NCBI GenBank assembly: GCA_017617035.1
Contig: JAFZWV010000016.1
Span: forward strand, 1 to 41,489
From: Bacteroidales bacterium
GTDB lineage: Bacteria > Bacteroidota > Bacteroidia > Bacteroidales > UBA932
Direction: 5' to 3'
Length of the DNA: 41,489 nt
Part shown: positions 32,144-38,797 of the stretch, in pieces
Numbering within the stretch: position 1 is the first letter of the stretch
Layout of the letters: every line of letters starts with the position of its first letter
The notes under the pieces: generated by a model
What the model was told of the DNA's origin: nothing
The model's database searches: none
Seen by the model: the letters and a program-made list of their open reading frames with translations, nothing else
Translations under genes and position numbers: made by a program

Positions 32144-34513
32144 TCAGTGTAACATCTGATCCAATGTATCCAAATCCGGTACCAAAACCGCACGCGGCTT
32201 CGCTCCGTCCTGCGGGCCGATAATTCCGGCGTCCTCGAGCTGGCTCATGACGCGGGATGCCTTGGCAAAGCCCATGGCGAGCCTGGTCTGCAGGAACGAG
32301 GTCGACGCCTTCTGCGAGGTCACGACCAGACGGGCCGCCTCTTCGAAGCGTTCGTCGAGATCGCCAACGTCGACCGGGCCGCCGTCGCCGCCATTATTGT
32401 CGTCCTTCGGAACGGGCAGGTAGTACGGAGTATTATAGCTCTGGCCATACTTGGTCTGGGCGCCGATGAAGTCGGTGACCCTGCGTATCTCCTCGCTCTC
32501 GATAAGGCCGCACTGGATACGCTCGTTCTCGATTCCAGCCGAGAAGAGCATGTCGCCGCGACCGATAAGCTTCTCGGCTCCAGGAGCGTCGATGATGGTC
32601 TGGGAGTCGATGCGCGAAGAGGTGCGGAACGCGATACGCATCGGGAAGTTACTCTTGATGATACCGCTGATCACGTCTACAGACGGGCGCTGGGTCGCAA
32701 GGATTACGTGGAGACCGGCGGCGCGTCCTTTCTGGGCGAGGCGGATGATGCTGTTGGTGATGCTGCGGCTGGCCGCCTTCGCCTCGGGCGACGCGCCGGT
32801 GGTCATCGTAAGGTCTGCGTACTCGTCGACTATAGTCACGAGATACGGCATGAATCTATGGCCATGCTCAGGGTTGAGCTTGCGGTCCTTGAACTTGTTG
32901 TTGTAGTCCGAAAGTTTTGCCACTCCGGCCTTGGCCATGAGGAGGTAGCGGTCGTCCATTTCGATACAGAGCGAACGGAGCACCTTCTCGGCGTCCTTGG
33001 CGGACTTGACGATGGCATGGGCCTTTTCGGCTTCTTCATCTTCGGCGTCGGGCAGGACGGCCAGGTAGTGCTTAAGGAGCTCGTTGTATGCCGTGAACTC
33101 GACCATCTTCGGGTCGATGAAGACGAGCTTGAGCTCCGACGGATGCTTCGAGTAAAGGAGAGAACCGATGATGACATTGAGGCAGACCGACTTACCCTGC
33201 TGGGTAGCACCTGCGACAAGGAGGTGAGGCGCCTTCGCAAGGTCGACCACCTTCACCTGCTGGGTAATGGTATAGCCCAGGGCCACGGGCAGGTCGAACT
33301 TCGTGTTACGGAAAGCGTCGTCATTGAGAAGGCCGCGCAGAGGCACGATCGACGGCTGGTCGTTTGCAACCTCGATACCCACCGAGTCCTGAAGGGTCAC
33401 GACGCGCACGCCCTTGGCGTTGAGCGACATGGCTATATCGTCCTGCAGGTTCTTGATGGCGGAAATCTTGATTCCAGGGGCCGGGGTAACCTTGTAAAGG
33501 GTCACGGTCGGGCCTACAACCGCCTTGATATCTGTAATCTCGATCTTATAGTTTCGCAGAGTAGCGATGATCTGATTCTTGTTGCGGCCAAGCTCCTCGG
33601 CGCTCATCACATGCTTACCGTCCTCGTAAGTCTCGAGCAGATCCAGAGGCGGGAACTTGTAGTTCGGAAGTCCGTATGGAGGATCCAGACGGTTGTCGAT
33701 TCTCGGGAGCTCCTTATGAATGTCGGTCTCAAGACCCTCGCCCTCAATAACTTCGAGTTCGGGATCGGCAGGAGCCTCCTCCTCAGATTCCTTCGCTTCG
33801 CTCGGAATGACACTGTCATCCTGAGGGGCCCCCTCATTATTGTCATCCCGCGGAGCGTCAGCGACGAAGGGATCTCCTTCCGGTTCCACCACCACTGCCG
33901 GGACGGGCTCGGTCGGGACTTCCAGATCCACGGCGCCGGGCTCGATATAGCCCTTGCCCTCTTCCTTGGTTCCGATGGTTCCAAGCCAGTGGACGAAGCG
34001 GGAACTGCTGAGAAGCGCGACACAGACGACGAGCACGAGCAGCACGAGGCCGGTGACCAGAACGCCCATGGCTGAGATTGCCCAACCGATAATTAGGGCG
34101 CCGCAGTGGCCGCCGAGGCCCCCGCCGAACACGGTCTCCGCACCGAACAGCCTGCCCGCGTAGGCGAGGACAAGCGCGGCCACGAAGGCGTCGCCGAGAG
34201 TCATCACGGTAGTCTTAAGAAGCGAGTAGTTCCATTTGTGGAAGACCAGCCTTATCGAAAGCGCGGTCAGGATAACCAGAATCGCAAGGCTGCCCAGGCC
34301 GAAGCAGTCGCAGACGAGGAAACGTCCGAAGCCATAGCCCAGCGAGCCGGCTGCATTACGCAGCGTATCCGCCGCCATGTCGGCCTTCCAATGAAGGAGG
34401 TACGAGACTATTGCGATGAGGGTAAAGACTGCAAAAACGGCTATCACGAGGCCGGTGAGCTTCGCGATAGCTTCTTTCTTCTCAGGTTCGAGTCTTAGTC
34501 GGGGGAATTTCAT
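32144..34513 (-). CDS. ftsK: DNA translocase FtsK/SpoIIIE
   Basis: A 789-aa FtsK. The first 185 residues hold four membrane helices, followed by an acidic low-complexity linker (about 195-265), then the alpha/beta motor (Walker A GATQQGKS near 432-440, DPKMVEFTAYN, the Walker B region IVDEYADL, HVILATQRPSVDVI and RIAFRTSSRIDSQTI) and a C-terminal gamma winged helix (LVTSQKASTSFLQTRLAMGFAKASRVM in part) that reads KOPS-like sites. It pumps chromosome termini through the septum and helps XerCD dimer resolution. Residues about 213-243 in the linker come from a palindromic repeat. It overlaps the DUF4290 gene by ATGA. Confidence 0.96.
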   Translation of the reverse strand: MKFPRLRLEPEKKEAIAKLTGLVIAVFAVFTLIAIVSYLLHWKADMAADTLRNAAGSLGYGFGRFLVCDCFGLGSLAILVILTALSIRLVFHKWNYSLLKTTVMTLGDAFVAALVLAYAGRLFGAETVFGGGLGGHCGALIIGWAISAMGVLVTGLVLLVLVVCVALLSSSRFVHWLGTIGTKEEGKGYIEPGAVDLEVPTEPVPAVVVEPEGDPFVADAPRDDNNEGAPQDDSVIPSEAKESEEEAPADPELEVIEGEGLETDIHKELPRIDNRLDPPYGLPNYKFPPLDLLETYEDGKHVMSAEELGRNKNQIIATLRNYKIEITDIKAVVGPTVTLYKVTPAPGIKISAIKNLQDDIAMSLNAKGVRVVTLQDSVGIEVANDQPSIVPLRGLLNDDAFRNTKFDLPVALGYTITQQVKVVDLAKAPHLLVAGATQQGKSVCLNVIIGSLLYSKHPSELKLVFIDPKMVEFTAYNELLKHYLAVLPDAEDEEAEKAHAIVKSAKDAEKVLRSLCIEMDDRYLLMAKAGVAKLSDYNNKFKDRKLNPEHGHRFMPYLVTIVDEYADLTMTTGASPEAKAASRSITNSIIRLAQKGRAAGLHVILATQRPSVDVISGIIKSNFPMRIAFRTSSRIDSQTIIDAPGAEKLIGRGDMLFSAGIENERIQCGLIESEEIRRVTDFIGAQTKYGQSYNTPYYLPVPKDDNNGGDGGPVDVGDLDERFEEAARLVVTSQKASTSFLQTRLAMGFAKASRVMSQLEDAGIIGPQDGAKPRAVLVPDLDTLDQMLH
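33785..33874. repeat. Palindromic dispersed repeat, full copy inside ftsK
   Basis: Left arm 33785-33812 is identical in its core to 8021-8048, and right arm 33841-33874 matches 8055-8089 with few changes. A partial arm fragment (TGTCATCCTGAGG, 33814 on) lies between them. Read on the minus strand it stays in frame and adds DPFVADAPRDD and VIPSEAKES to the acidic linker of FtsK. Confidence 0.85.
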
Positions 34514-35151
34514 CTGCGTCTGTTCTTACGGCCGCCCTTGCGCTTGTTGTTCTTGTTCTGGCCTGCCTGATTGCCGATACCGGGGCGGCTGAAGTCGGCA
34601 TTCTCGGAGACTTTTCCGAGGGTTATTCCCTCCGGAACCTTGATCTTATACTCGGAGAGTTTCTCGATGTCGGCGAAAATAGTTTCGTCGGACACGCTGT
34701 CTTTGTTCCAAATCAGATACTGCTGACGCATGTAGATTGCCAGCGAGCGTATCATCTGCGTCTTTATCTCACCGTCGGGCTCGCTGGCCAGAAGGTCGAG
34801 TATCTTCTCGATATTGCGGCCATAATGCGAGGCGCGGATCTTCGTTCCCTTCATGGGAAGCGGAATAGGCTTAGTCTCGAAATCCTCCTTCACCGGGCAC
34901 GGATACGGAGAATCCACATCGAGATCGAACCCCGCTATCATATAGAGATGATCCCAGAGCTTCTGCTCCCAGTTCTCCTGCTGACGGACCTGCGGATTCA
35001 GAAGTTCCATCACCTTGATGATGGCGCGGGCCTGCTCCGTACGCTTATCCTTATCGGGAATCTCGCGAAGCCCCTCGACCATCTTCAACACATTGCGTCC
35101 GTATTCGCTCATCTTGAGCGGCTCACGCTGGGTATTGTATTCTAAAGTCAT
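34510..35151 (-). CDS. DUF4290 protein
   Basis: A 213-aa protein of DUF4290, a family typical of Bacteroidota and usually found next to ftsK or lipoprotein-carrier genes. The start MTLEYNTQREPLKMSEYGRN is characteristic. It is soluble and helical, with a strongly basic Lys/Arg/Asn-rich tail (last 20 or so residues) that could bind nucleic acid. Function unknown. It heads the eight-gene run to the ABC transporter. TATATTTG lies 6 nt before the ATG, so the run probably starts from a leaderless transcript. Its stop overlaps the ftsK start as ATGA. Confidence 0.85.
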   Translation of the reverse strand: MTLEYNTQREPLKMSEYGRNVLKMVEGLREIPDKDKRTEQARAIIKVMELLNPQVRQQENWEQKLWDHLYMIAGFDLDVDSPYPCPVKEDFETKPIPLPMKGTKIRASHYGRNIEKILDLLASEPDGEIKTQMIRSLAIYMRQQYLIWNKDSVSDETIFADIEKLSEYKIKVPEGITLGKVSENADFSRPGIGNQAGQNKNNKRKGGRKNRRR

Positions 35152-35157
35152 AGTTCA

Positions 35158-35165
35158 CAAATATA
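35158..35165 (-). promoter_or_regulatory. -7 box TATATTTG of the DUF4290-ftsK run
   Basis: A full TAnnTTTG match on the minus strand ending 6 nt before the DUF4290 ATG at 35151. It implies a leaderless message for the first gene. The -33 region is not well matched. Confidence 0.5.
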
Positions 35166-35193
35166 ATCATAATTTGGTTGACTGGAGAAATTA

Positions 35194-35272
35194 TTCCACA
35201 GGGTAAGGCTGTTTTGGCCCTACCCTGTGGAAAAAAGTCACAGGGTAAGCCATTTTTGTGACTACCCTGTGG
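35194..35272. repeat. Two tandem palindromes between DUF4290 and rubrerythrin genes
   Basis: First: TTCCACAGGGTA (35194-35205) and TACCCTGTGGAA (35221-35232), a perfect 12-bp stem. Second: CACAGGGTA (35239-35247) and TACCCTGTGG (35263-35272), with an alternative stem GTCAC/GTGAC inside. A6 separates them. They lie just downstream of the rubrerythrin stop (minus strand) and upstream of the DUF4290 promoter. They could be terminators for rubrerythrin, operators, or a duplicated element. Confidence 0.7.
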
Positions 35273-35287
35273 ATTAGTGGACTAGTC

Positions 35288-35836
35288 CTACTTTCCGAAA
35301 TATCTCTTCAGTAAGCCTCTGAAGCCTGCGCCGTGGCGGGCTTCGTCCTTAGCCATTTCGTGGACGGTGTCGTGGATGGCGTCGTAGCCGAGTTTCTTGG
35401 CCTTGACGGCGGTGGCGAGCTTGCCCTCGCAGGCGCCGGCCTCGGCCTCAGCCCTCTTCTGGAGGTTGGTCTTGGTATCCCAAACGATCTCTCCGAGAAG
35501 TTCGGCGAACTTTGCGGCATGCTCGGCTTCTTCGAAAGCGTAGCGCTTGAAAGCCTCGGCAATTTCAGGATAACCCTCGCGGTCCGCCTGGCGGCTCATT
35601 GCGAGGTACATACCTACTTCGGTGCATTCGCCAGTAAAGTCGTGGTGAAGCGCTTCCATTATTTCAGCGTCTTCGACCTGACCGTCACCTAATTTGTGTT
35701 CACAGGCGAATTTCTCACTTTGTTCCACAACCTCGACAAATTTGTCGGACTTGGCGTGGCAAAGGGGACATTCTGCGGGAGGGTTTTCGCCTTCGTAGAC
35801 GTATCCGCAAACGAGGCATCTGAATTTTTTCTTCAT
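35288..35836 (-). CDS. Reverse rubrerythrin
   Basis: A 182-aa non-haem iron protein with domains in the reverse order of classical rubrerythrin: an N-terminal rubredoxin-like FeS4 domain ([10 protein letters not shown] and [11 protein letters not shown]), then a ferritin-like di-iron domain (about 50-180) with [26 protein letters not shown] and a C-terminal [10 protein letters not shown], whose Glu and His residues bind the two irons. Reverse rubrerythrins reduce hydrogen peroxide with NAD(P)H-derived electrons in anaerobes. The gene stands alone, with palindromes on both sides (35194-35272 and 35877-35978). No TAnnTTTG box is seen in the AT-rich leader; control by an oxidative-stress regulator is possible but no site was recognised. 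Confidence 0.92.
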   Translation of the reverse strand: MKKKFRCLVCGYVYEGENPPAECPLCHAKSDKFVEVVEQSEKFACEHKLGDGQVEDAEIMEALHHDFTGECTEVGMYLAMSRQADREGYPEIAEAFKRYAFEEAEHAAKFAELLGEIVWDTKTNLQKRAEAEAGACEGKLATAVKAKKLGYDAIHDTVHEMAKDEARHGAGFRGLLKRYFGK

Positions 35837-35876
35837 AATGATTAGTTATTAGTTGTTAATTATTATTCGTTAATTC

Positions 35877-35978
35877 GAAAAAGCTAAGGCCATTTTCCGA
35901 ACACTTTCCCGGACTAGGGTCGCTGTCAAACGCGAAGCGTCTCTAGGCGATAGAGAGGAAAATGGCCTTAGCTTTTTC
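35877..35978. repeat. Long 22-bp-arm palindrome upstream of rubrerythrin
   Basis: The arm at 35877-35898 (GAAAAAGCTAAGGCC then ATTTTCC) is the perfect reverse complement of 35957-35978, with a 58-nt spacer that contains another perfect hairpin (TCTCTA/TAGAGA). The right arm abuts the DJ-1 stop codon. T5 near the end in either direction could make it a terminator for the DJ-1 gene. Its size and perfect arms also fit a small non-autonomous element. Confidence 0.75.
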
Positions 35979-36556
35979 TATTTAGTATCAAGCATAAGTG
36001 CGTAGCGAACTTTTTCGGAGGCGGCTTCGCCGGCGATGGCTTTGAGGATTTCGAGACCGAAAGCGACGGCGTGGCCTGCGCTGCGGCCCGTGATGATGCG
36101 GCCAGAGCGGACAGCCGGAGCATTCACGAACTCTCCGCCTTTAGCAATCAGCGCGTCCTGGAATCCTTCGAAGCAGGTGAACTTAAGGCCGGCGAGGTCG
36201 GGGAGCTGACTGAGGACGAGGCCCGGGGCGGCGCAGATGGCGGCGAGGCTGCCGCCTGCAGCGTAGTGTTCTTTCATCGCCCTGATGAGCGGCTCGCTCG
36301 CCGCCAGGTTCTTCGTCCCGGGCATGCCTCCGGGGAAGATCATGAAATCTTCCGCGCAAGTCCCGGAATGATCTTCGTCGAAATCTTCCAAAAACGCTTC
36401 GTGGCCGACTGTAACGCCGTGCGAAGAGACTACGAACGGTTCGTCGTCAATCCCGACAAGGCATACGTCCAGACCCGCTCTGCGCAGGACATCATTGACT
36501 GCGAGGGCCTCGATGTCTTCGAAGCCGTCGGCAAGAAAAATATTGATTCCTTTCAT
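35978..36556 (-). CDS. DJ-1/PfpI family protein
   Basis: A 192-aa protein of the DJ-1/YajL branch. It has GFEDIEA near the start (Glu15 beside the active site), FPGGMPG, and the nucleophile elbow AAICAAPG with its Cys. Members act in glyoxal or methylglyoxal detoxification, as redox-sensing chaperones or as hydrolases; which applies here is not clear. The start is ATG 36556. TATATTTG lies 5 nt upstream on its strand, so the message is probably leaderless. It is divergent from manA. The stop codon is next to a long palindrome. Confidence 0.9.
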   Translation of the reverse strand: MKGINIFLADGFEDIEALAVNDVLRRAGLDVCLVGIDDEPFVVSSHGVTVGHEAFLEDFDEDHSGTCAEDFMIFPGGMPGTKNLAASEPLIRAMKEHYAAGGSLAAICAAPGLVLSQLPDLAGLKFTCFEGFQDALIAKGGEFVNAPAVRSGRIITGRSAGHAVAFGLEILKAIAGEAASEKVRYALMLDTK

Positions 36557-36561
36557 ACTGT

Positions 36562-36589
36562 CAAATATAGCGAATTTTGAGTATTTTTG
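36562..36589. promoter_or_regulatory. Divergent DJ-1/manA -7 boxes
   Basis: On the minus strand TATATTTG (36562-36569) ends 5 nt before the DJ-1 ATG. On the plus strand TATTTTTG (36582-36589) ends 14 nt before the manA ATG. Both are full TAnnTTTG matches within a 47-bp gap. The -33 elements are poor. Confidence 0.55.
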
Positions 36590-36603
36590 TACGATTTAGA
36601 TTT

Positions 36604-37611
36604 ATGGAAGAGAAGAAGCTGTATCCGCTGAGGTTCCTCCCTCTGGAAGATAAATATGTTTGGGGTTGCGAAGATTTCAAGGTCGCAGACCTCGGCTACC
36701 GCGATACTGTGGTGGCAGACGGCTGGCTTGCCGCAAACGCCCTGAGCGAGGTGATGGACACCTATATGGACCGTGTGGTCGGAGACCATGTCTTCGGCGC
36801 ATACGGCCGCCTCTTCCCGGTGCAGCTCAAGCATATCAAATGCGAGAGTAAGATGCCCCTGCGCGTCCACCCCGACGACGAAATCGCGGAGCAGCGCTAC
36901 GATTCGCTCGGCCGCGAGAAGGTTTGGTACATAGCGAAGGCCGCACCAGACGCCCGCCTGTGCCTGGGTTGGAGCCGCGCCATCGACGCCTCCGAACTGA
37001 TCGAAGGCATCAAGAGCGGAGCGGTCGAGGGTCTCGTGAACATGGTCCCGGTGAAGGCCGGCGACTGCTTCCGCATTAAGCCCGGAACTGTCCATGGCGC
37101 CGCGGGCAGCATGGAAATCATCGAGGTCTCCGAATCGTCGGCCCTCGATTTCTGCGTGTTCCCGTGGGGCCAGCAGCTTGGCGAGGAAGAGTTCGACCCG
37201 GCGTTCAGCGTGGTCGACGCGCTCGACTTCATCGACTATGGCCCTTATAAGGCCCCCGAAGCCCCGGCTGCCGGCGAAAAAGGCATGAAGTTCCTCGCGG
37301 ACCTGCCGCAGTTTACGGTCCGGAAGATGGACCTTCGCGACCCGCTCCATATCACCGGCGGGGATCACAACTCGTACGCGATTTACCATTGCCTCTACGG
37401 CAAGGCCGTCGTCAAGGTCGAGCTGCTGGAATACAAGCTCGAAGCCGGCGACACCCTGCTCGTGCCCGCCGAGATGGACGATTTCATCCTCGCGCCGCTC
37501 GCGCAGACTACCTCCGTCCTGGAGGTTATGACCGAATACAAGCCCGAAATGGACGCATACATTAACCCAGATGCAGAGGCGACCGCGCCCGGGGAGGAAG
37601 ACGATGAATAG
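36604..37611 (+). CDS. manA: Mannose-6-phosphate isomerase, type I (small form)
   Basis: A 335-aa cupin enzyme that interconverts mannose 6-phosphate and fructose 6-phosphate. Zinc-site motifs: RVHPDDEIA (His), GREKVWYI (Glu) and PGTVHGA (His), plus a second cupin half (HCLYGKAVVKVE, AGDTLLVPAEM). The residue usually Gln in VQVHPDD is Arg here (PLRVHPDD), a change from most homologues. The C-terminus is an acidic tail. The ATG at 36604 was chosen over a TTG nine codons upstream, which lies in the promoter. The last 8 nt overlap the start of alr, so the two are probably one operon. Confidence 0.9.
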   Translation: MEEKKLYPLRFLPLEDKYVWGCEDFKVADLGYRDTVVADGWLAANALSEVMDTYMDRVVGDHVFGAYGRLFPVQLKHIKCESKMPLRVHPDDEIAEQRYDSLGREKVWYIAKAAPDARLCLGWSRAIDASELIEGIKSGAVEGLVNMVPVKAGDCFRIKPGTVHGAAGSMEIIEVSESSALDFCVFPWGQQLGEEEFDPAFSVVDALDFIDYGPYKAPEAPAAGEKGMKFLADLPQFTVRKMDLRDPLHITGGDHNSYAIYHCLYGKAVVKVELLEYKLEAGDTLLVPAEMDDFILAPLAQTTSVLEVMTEYKPEMDAYINPDAEATAPGEEDDE

Positions 37612-38713
37612 GGAGAACGATTTCAGCCGCCTGGAGCTCGACCTCCAGGGTTGCCTCGCTAACTACGGTTATTTCCGCGGGCTGCTCGAGCCGTCGACCA
37701 AGCTGCTAGTGCTCGTGAAGGCGAATGCCTATGGCCATGGCGCAGTCGAGTTTGCTTCGATGATGCAGCAGGCCGGCGCCGATTACCTGGCCGTCGCGCT
37801 GCCCGTCGAGGGTATCGAACTCAGGCAGGCAGGTATCTCGCTACCGATTCTGGTCCTCACGACCGGAACCGACTTCTTCGAGGAAATTATCGACAACCGC
37901 CTTGAGCCCGGCATCCCGAACCTGGACACCCTCAAGGTTCTGGTCGAGAAGCTGGAAAGCAGACATATCGAGAACTATCCTATCCATATCAAGCTGGACA
38001 CAGGAATGCACCGTCTCGGTTTCATGCCCTCCGAGCTGCCTGCGCTGCTGGAGTTCCTAAAGGGCTGCCGCGCGGTTCGCGTGAAATCCGTCTATTCACA
38101 CCTCGCAGCCGCTGAGGATCCCTCCCAGGACGAGTTTACTCTCGGGCAGGTTAAGATGTTCGAGGAGGGCGCTTCCGCAATGTCGGAGGCTCTGGGCTAC
38201 AAGCCGATGTGGCACCTTCTGAACAGCGCCGGAATCGAGCGCTTCCCGCAGTACCAGTTCGACATGGTTCGACTCGGTATCGGTATTTACGGCATATCCG
38301 CATTGCCGGGCGTGAAGCTGACCCCGGTCGCTTCGCTGAAGGTGAAAGTTCTGCAGGTTAAAACATTGAAGGCCTCGGACGGAACTATCGGCTACAGCCG
38401 CCGCGGAAAGATACCCGCTGAGGGTATGGAAATAGCGACTATTCCCGTTGGCTATGCCGACGGCCTCGACAGGCATTTCGGTTGCGGTGCGGTGAGCTTC
38501 AGCGTCAACGGAAAGAGAGCAAAAACCGTCGGCAATATCTGCATGGATATGTGCATGATAGATGTCACCGGTCTTGGAGTTAAGGTAGGAGACACTGTCA
38601 CCATTTTCGGGGAAGATCCGACAGTCAAGGAACTGGCTAAGATTCTTGGAACTATCCCTTACGAGATTTTAACCTCCGTTCCCCGCAGGATTGAGAGGAT
38701 AGTAAAGCGCTAG
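37604..38713 (+). CDS. alr: Alanine racemase
   Basis: A 369-aa PLP fold-type III racemase that makes D-Ala for peptidoglycan. The PLP Lys is in VKANAYGHG near residue 38; the substrate region TGMHRLGF, the phosphate-binding region WHLLNSAGI and GIYGIS, the catalytic-Tyr region GYSRRGK, GYADGLDR and GNICMDMCMIDVT follow. It is stand-alone rather than the MurF-Alr fusion often found in Bacteroidota. Translation begins at the ATG at 37604 (MNRENDFSRLELDL), which overlaps the manA stop by 8 nt; an in-frame ATG 11 codons upstream lies within manA and lacks family similarity. A good terminator follows. Confidence 0.95.
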   Translation: MNRENDFSRLELDLQGCLANYGYFRGLLEPSTKLLVLVKANAYGHGAVEFASMMQQAGADYLAVALPVEGIELRQAGISLPILVLTTGTDFFEEIIDNRLEPGIPNLDTLKVLVEKLESRHIENYPIHIKLDTGMHRLGFMPSELPALLEFLKGCRAVRVKSVYSHLAAAEDPSQDEFTLGQVKMFEEGASAMSEALGYKPMWHLLNSAGIERFPQYQFDMVRLGIGIYGISALPGVKLTPVASLKVKVLQVKTLKASDGTIGYSRRGKIPAEGMEIATIPVGYADGLDRHFGCGAVSFSVNGKRAKTVGNICMDMCMIDVTGLGVKVGDTVTIFGEDPTVKELAKILGTIPYEILTSVPRRIERIVKR

Positions 38714-38741
38714 TCCTCGTCAGAGTCAAACGAATCCCAAA

Positions 38742-38770
38742 GGGCGTCGATTGTTCGGCGCTCTTTTTTT
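38742..38770 (+). terminator. Intrinsic terminator after alr
   Basis: GGGCGTCGA (38742-38750) pairs with TCGGCGCTC (38755-38763) through 9 pairs including two G-U, with a TTGT loop, followed directly by T7. It ends the manA-alr transcript. Confidence 0.88.
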
Positions 38771-38786
38771 CTTGTAAGAATCTTTC

Positions 38787-38794
38787 TATCTTTA
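38787..38794 (+). promoter_or_regulatory. -7-like box TATCTTTA of the SpvB/Rhs gene
   Basis: One mismatch to TAnnTTTG, ending 3 nt before the ATG at 38798, with the T-run of the alr terminator in the -33 position. If used, the message would be leaderless. Weak evidence. Confidence 0.35.
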
Positions 38795-38797
38795 ACC

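Noticed and set aside
32708-34075. A 455-codon open frame antisense to ftsK
   Set aside because: Shadow of ftsK codon bias; the translation is low in complexity with no start signal or motif.
35194-35272. A CRISPR array
   Set aside because: Only two palindromic units with unequal spacing and no cas genes nearby.
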